DNA of 5,990 bases from an uncultured Spartobacteria bacterium (GTDB taxonomy: Bacteria; Verrucomicrobiota; Verrucomicrobiia; Chthoniobacterales; UBA6821). The notes under the pieces were generated by a model, which saw only the letters and a list, made by a program, of their open reading frames with translations, made no database searches and had not been told where the DNA came from. The stretch lies in the NCBI GenBank assembly GCA_903831635.1, contig CAIKYN010000171.1, forward strand, positions 1 to 5,990, in the 5' to 3' direction. Shown here piece by piece: positions 5,472 through 5,990 of the stretch. The first letter of the stretch is position 1; every line of letters starts with the position of its first letter. The position numbers and the translations under genes were made by a program.

Positions 5472-5990
5472 ATGAAAACGCCCACCGTCTCTGAATATGT
5501 CCTTTCACGCCTCTCCCAACTCGGCATCGATAAGATCTTCGGAGTCCCCGGTGATTATGCCTTCTCGATCAACGATGCTTCCGAAAAAGTTTCTGGCCTG
5601 GAGTGGGTCGGCTGTGCCAATGAACTAAACGCTGCTTATGCAGCGGACGGCTATGCCCGTATCCGTGGTGCCGCGATCCTCACAACCACCTATGGTGTTG
5701 GAGAACTCTCGGCAATTAACGGTGTCATGGGCAGCAAGGCATATCGTCTGCCAGTTTTCCACCTAGTCGGAATGCCCAGCGAGCGCATCCAGAAACAGTG
5801 GCTTCTCACACACCACAATTTGGGTGACAACAATTACGATCGCTTCCTCCCTCTTTCCGGGGCTGCTGCCTGTGTTACCGCCGTTCTCACTCCTGCCAAT
5901 TGCATTGACGAACTCGAGCGGGTGATCCGAGAGGCGCTGCGTCAGAGCATGCCAGCCTATATTGCGATCTCGGAACTCTCCGGTTACTCA
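5472..5990 (+). CDS. ThDP-dependent 2-oxo acid decarboxylase, pyruvate/indolepyruvate type (partial)
   Basis: The reading frame starts at 5472 and is open to the window edge, giving the first 173 residues; members usually have about 550. It is the N-terminal PYR domain of thiamine-diphosphate enzymes. Visible are VSEYVLSRLSQLGIDKIFG (6-24), GVPGDY (24-29), NELNAAYAADGYAR (50-63) with the cofactor-activating Glu51, and TYGVGELSAINGVMGS (73-88). LTHHNLGD (112-119) carries the His114-His115 pair. The NELN and His-His motifs are typical of non-oxidative decarboxylases (pyruvate, indolepyruvate, phenylpyruvate) and are not expected in acetolactate synthase or pyruvate oxidase. Substrate choice depends on later residues that are not seen, so I give no symbol. 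It lies 79 bases after ftsY and has its own Shine-Dalgarno site, so it may be a separate unit. Possible roles are acetaldehyde/ethanol formation or aromatic 2-oxo acid breakdown. Confidence 0.87.
   Translation, partial: MKTPTVSEYVLSRLSQLGIDKIFGVPGDYAFSINDASEKVSGLEWVGCANELNAAYAADGYARIRGAAILTTTYGVGELSAINGVMGSKAYRLPVFHLVGMPSERIQKQWLLTHHNLGDNNYDRFLPLSGAAACVTAVLTPANCIDELERVIREALRQSMPAYIAISELSGYS

Overview
This is a compact stretch of bacterial chromosome made of housekeeping genes. Apart from one tRNA, all genes lie on the plus strand. The DNA is moderately GC-rich. The small outer-membrane beta-barrel protein implies a Gram-negative cell envelope. The gene order mnmA-ribBA-ribH-nusB-ftsY, the short FtsY without an acidic domain, the divergent lumazine synthase and the scarcity of Shine-Dalgarno sequences would fit a Verrucomicrobiota-like (PVC group) bacterium. 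That assignment is inference from general features, not a demonstrated match.

Layout: 1-66 holds nothing I recognise. 67-141 (minus) is a tRNA with a CAU anticodon. 142-339 is a divergent intergenic region with candidate promoters for the tRNA and for the next gene. 340-888 encodes a secreted, small beta-barrel outer-membrane protein, closed by a textbook intrinsic terminator at 914-948. A second unit starts near 981 with mnmA (tRNA 2-thiouridylase), overlapped by ribBA (bifunctional riboflavin gene). Its stop codon opens a 105-base tract that reads as fifteen in-phase degenerate 7-base units and ends exactly at the ribH start. ribH (lumazine synthase), nusB (antitermination factor) and ftsY (SRP receptor) follow, almost without spacing. 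After a 79-base gap, 5472 to the window edge holds the N-terminal part of a ThDP-dependent 2-oxo acid decarboxylase (pyruvate/indolepyruvate decarboxylase family).

How the genes fit together: RibBA makes the four-carbon unit (3,4-dihydroxy-2-butanone 4-phosphate) and opens the GTP ring. RibH condenses the four-carbon unit with the ribityl pyrimidine, so two of the riboflavin enzymes are here and RibD and RibE must lie elsewhere. MnmA, NusB and FtsY serve tRNA modification, rRNA transcription and membrane protein targeting. This looks like a growth-linked operon rather than a dedicated system.

I found no new defence, mobile or biosynthetic system. The item most worth a second look is the heptameric repeat tract between ribBA and ribH. 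After it come the unusual RibH active-site region, the N-terminal tail of RibBA and the mismatch in the tRNA anticodon stem.
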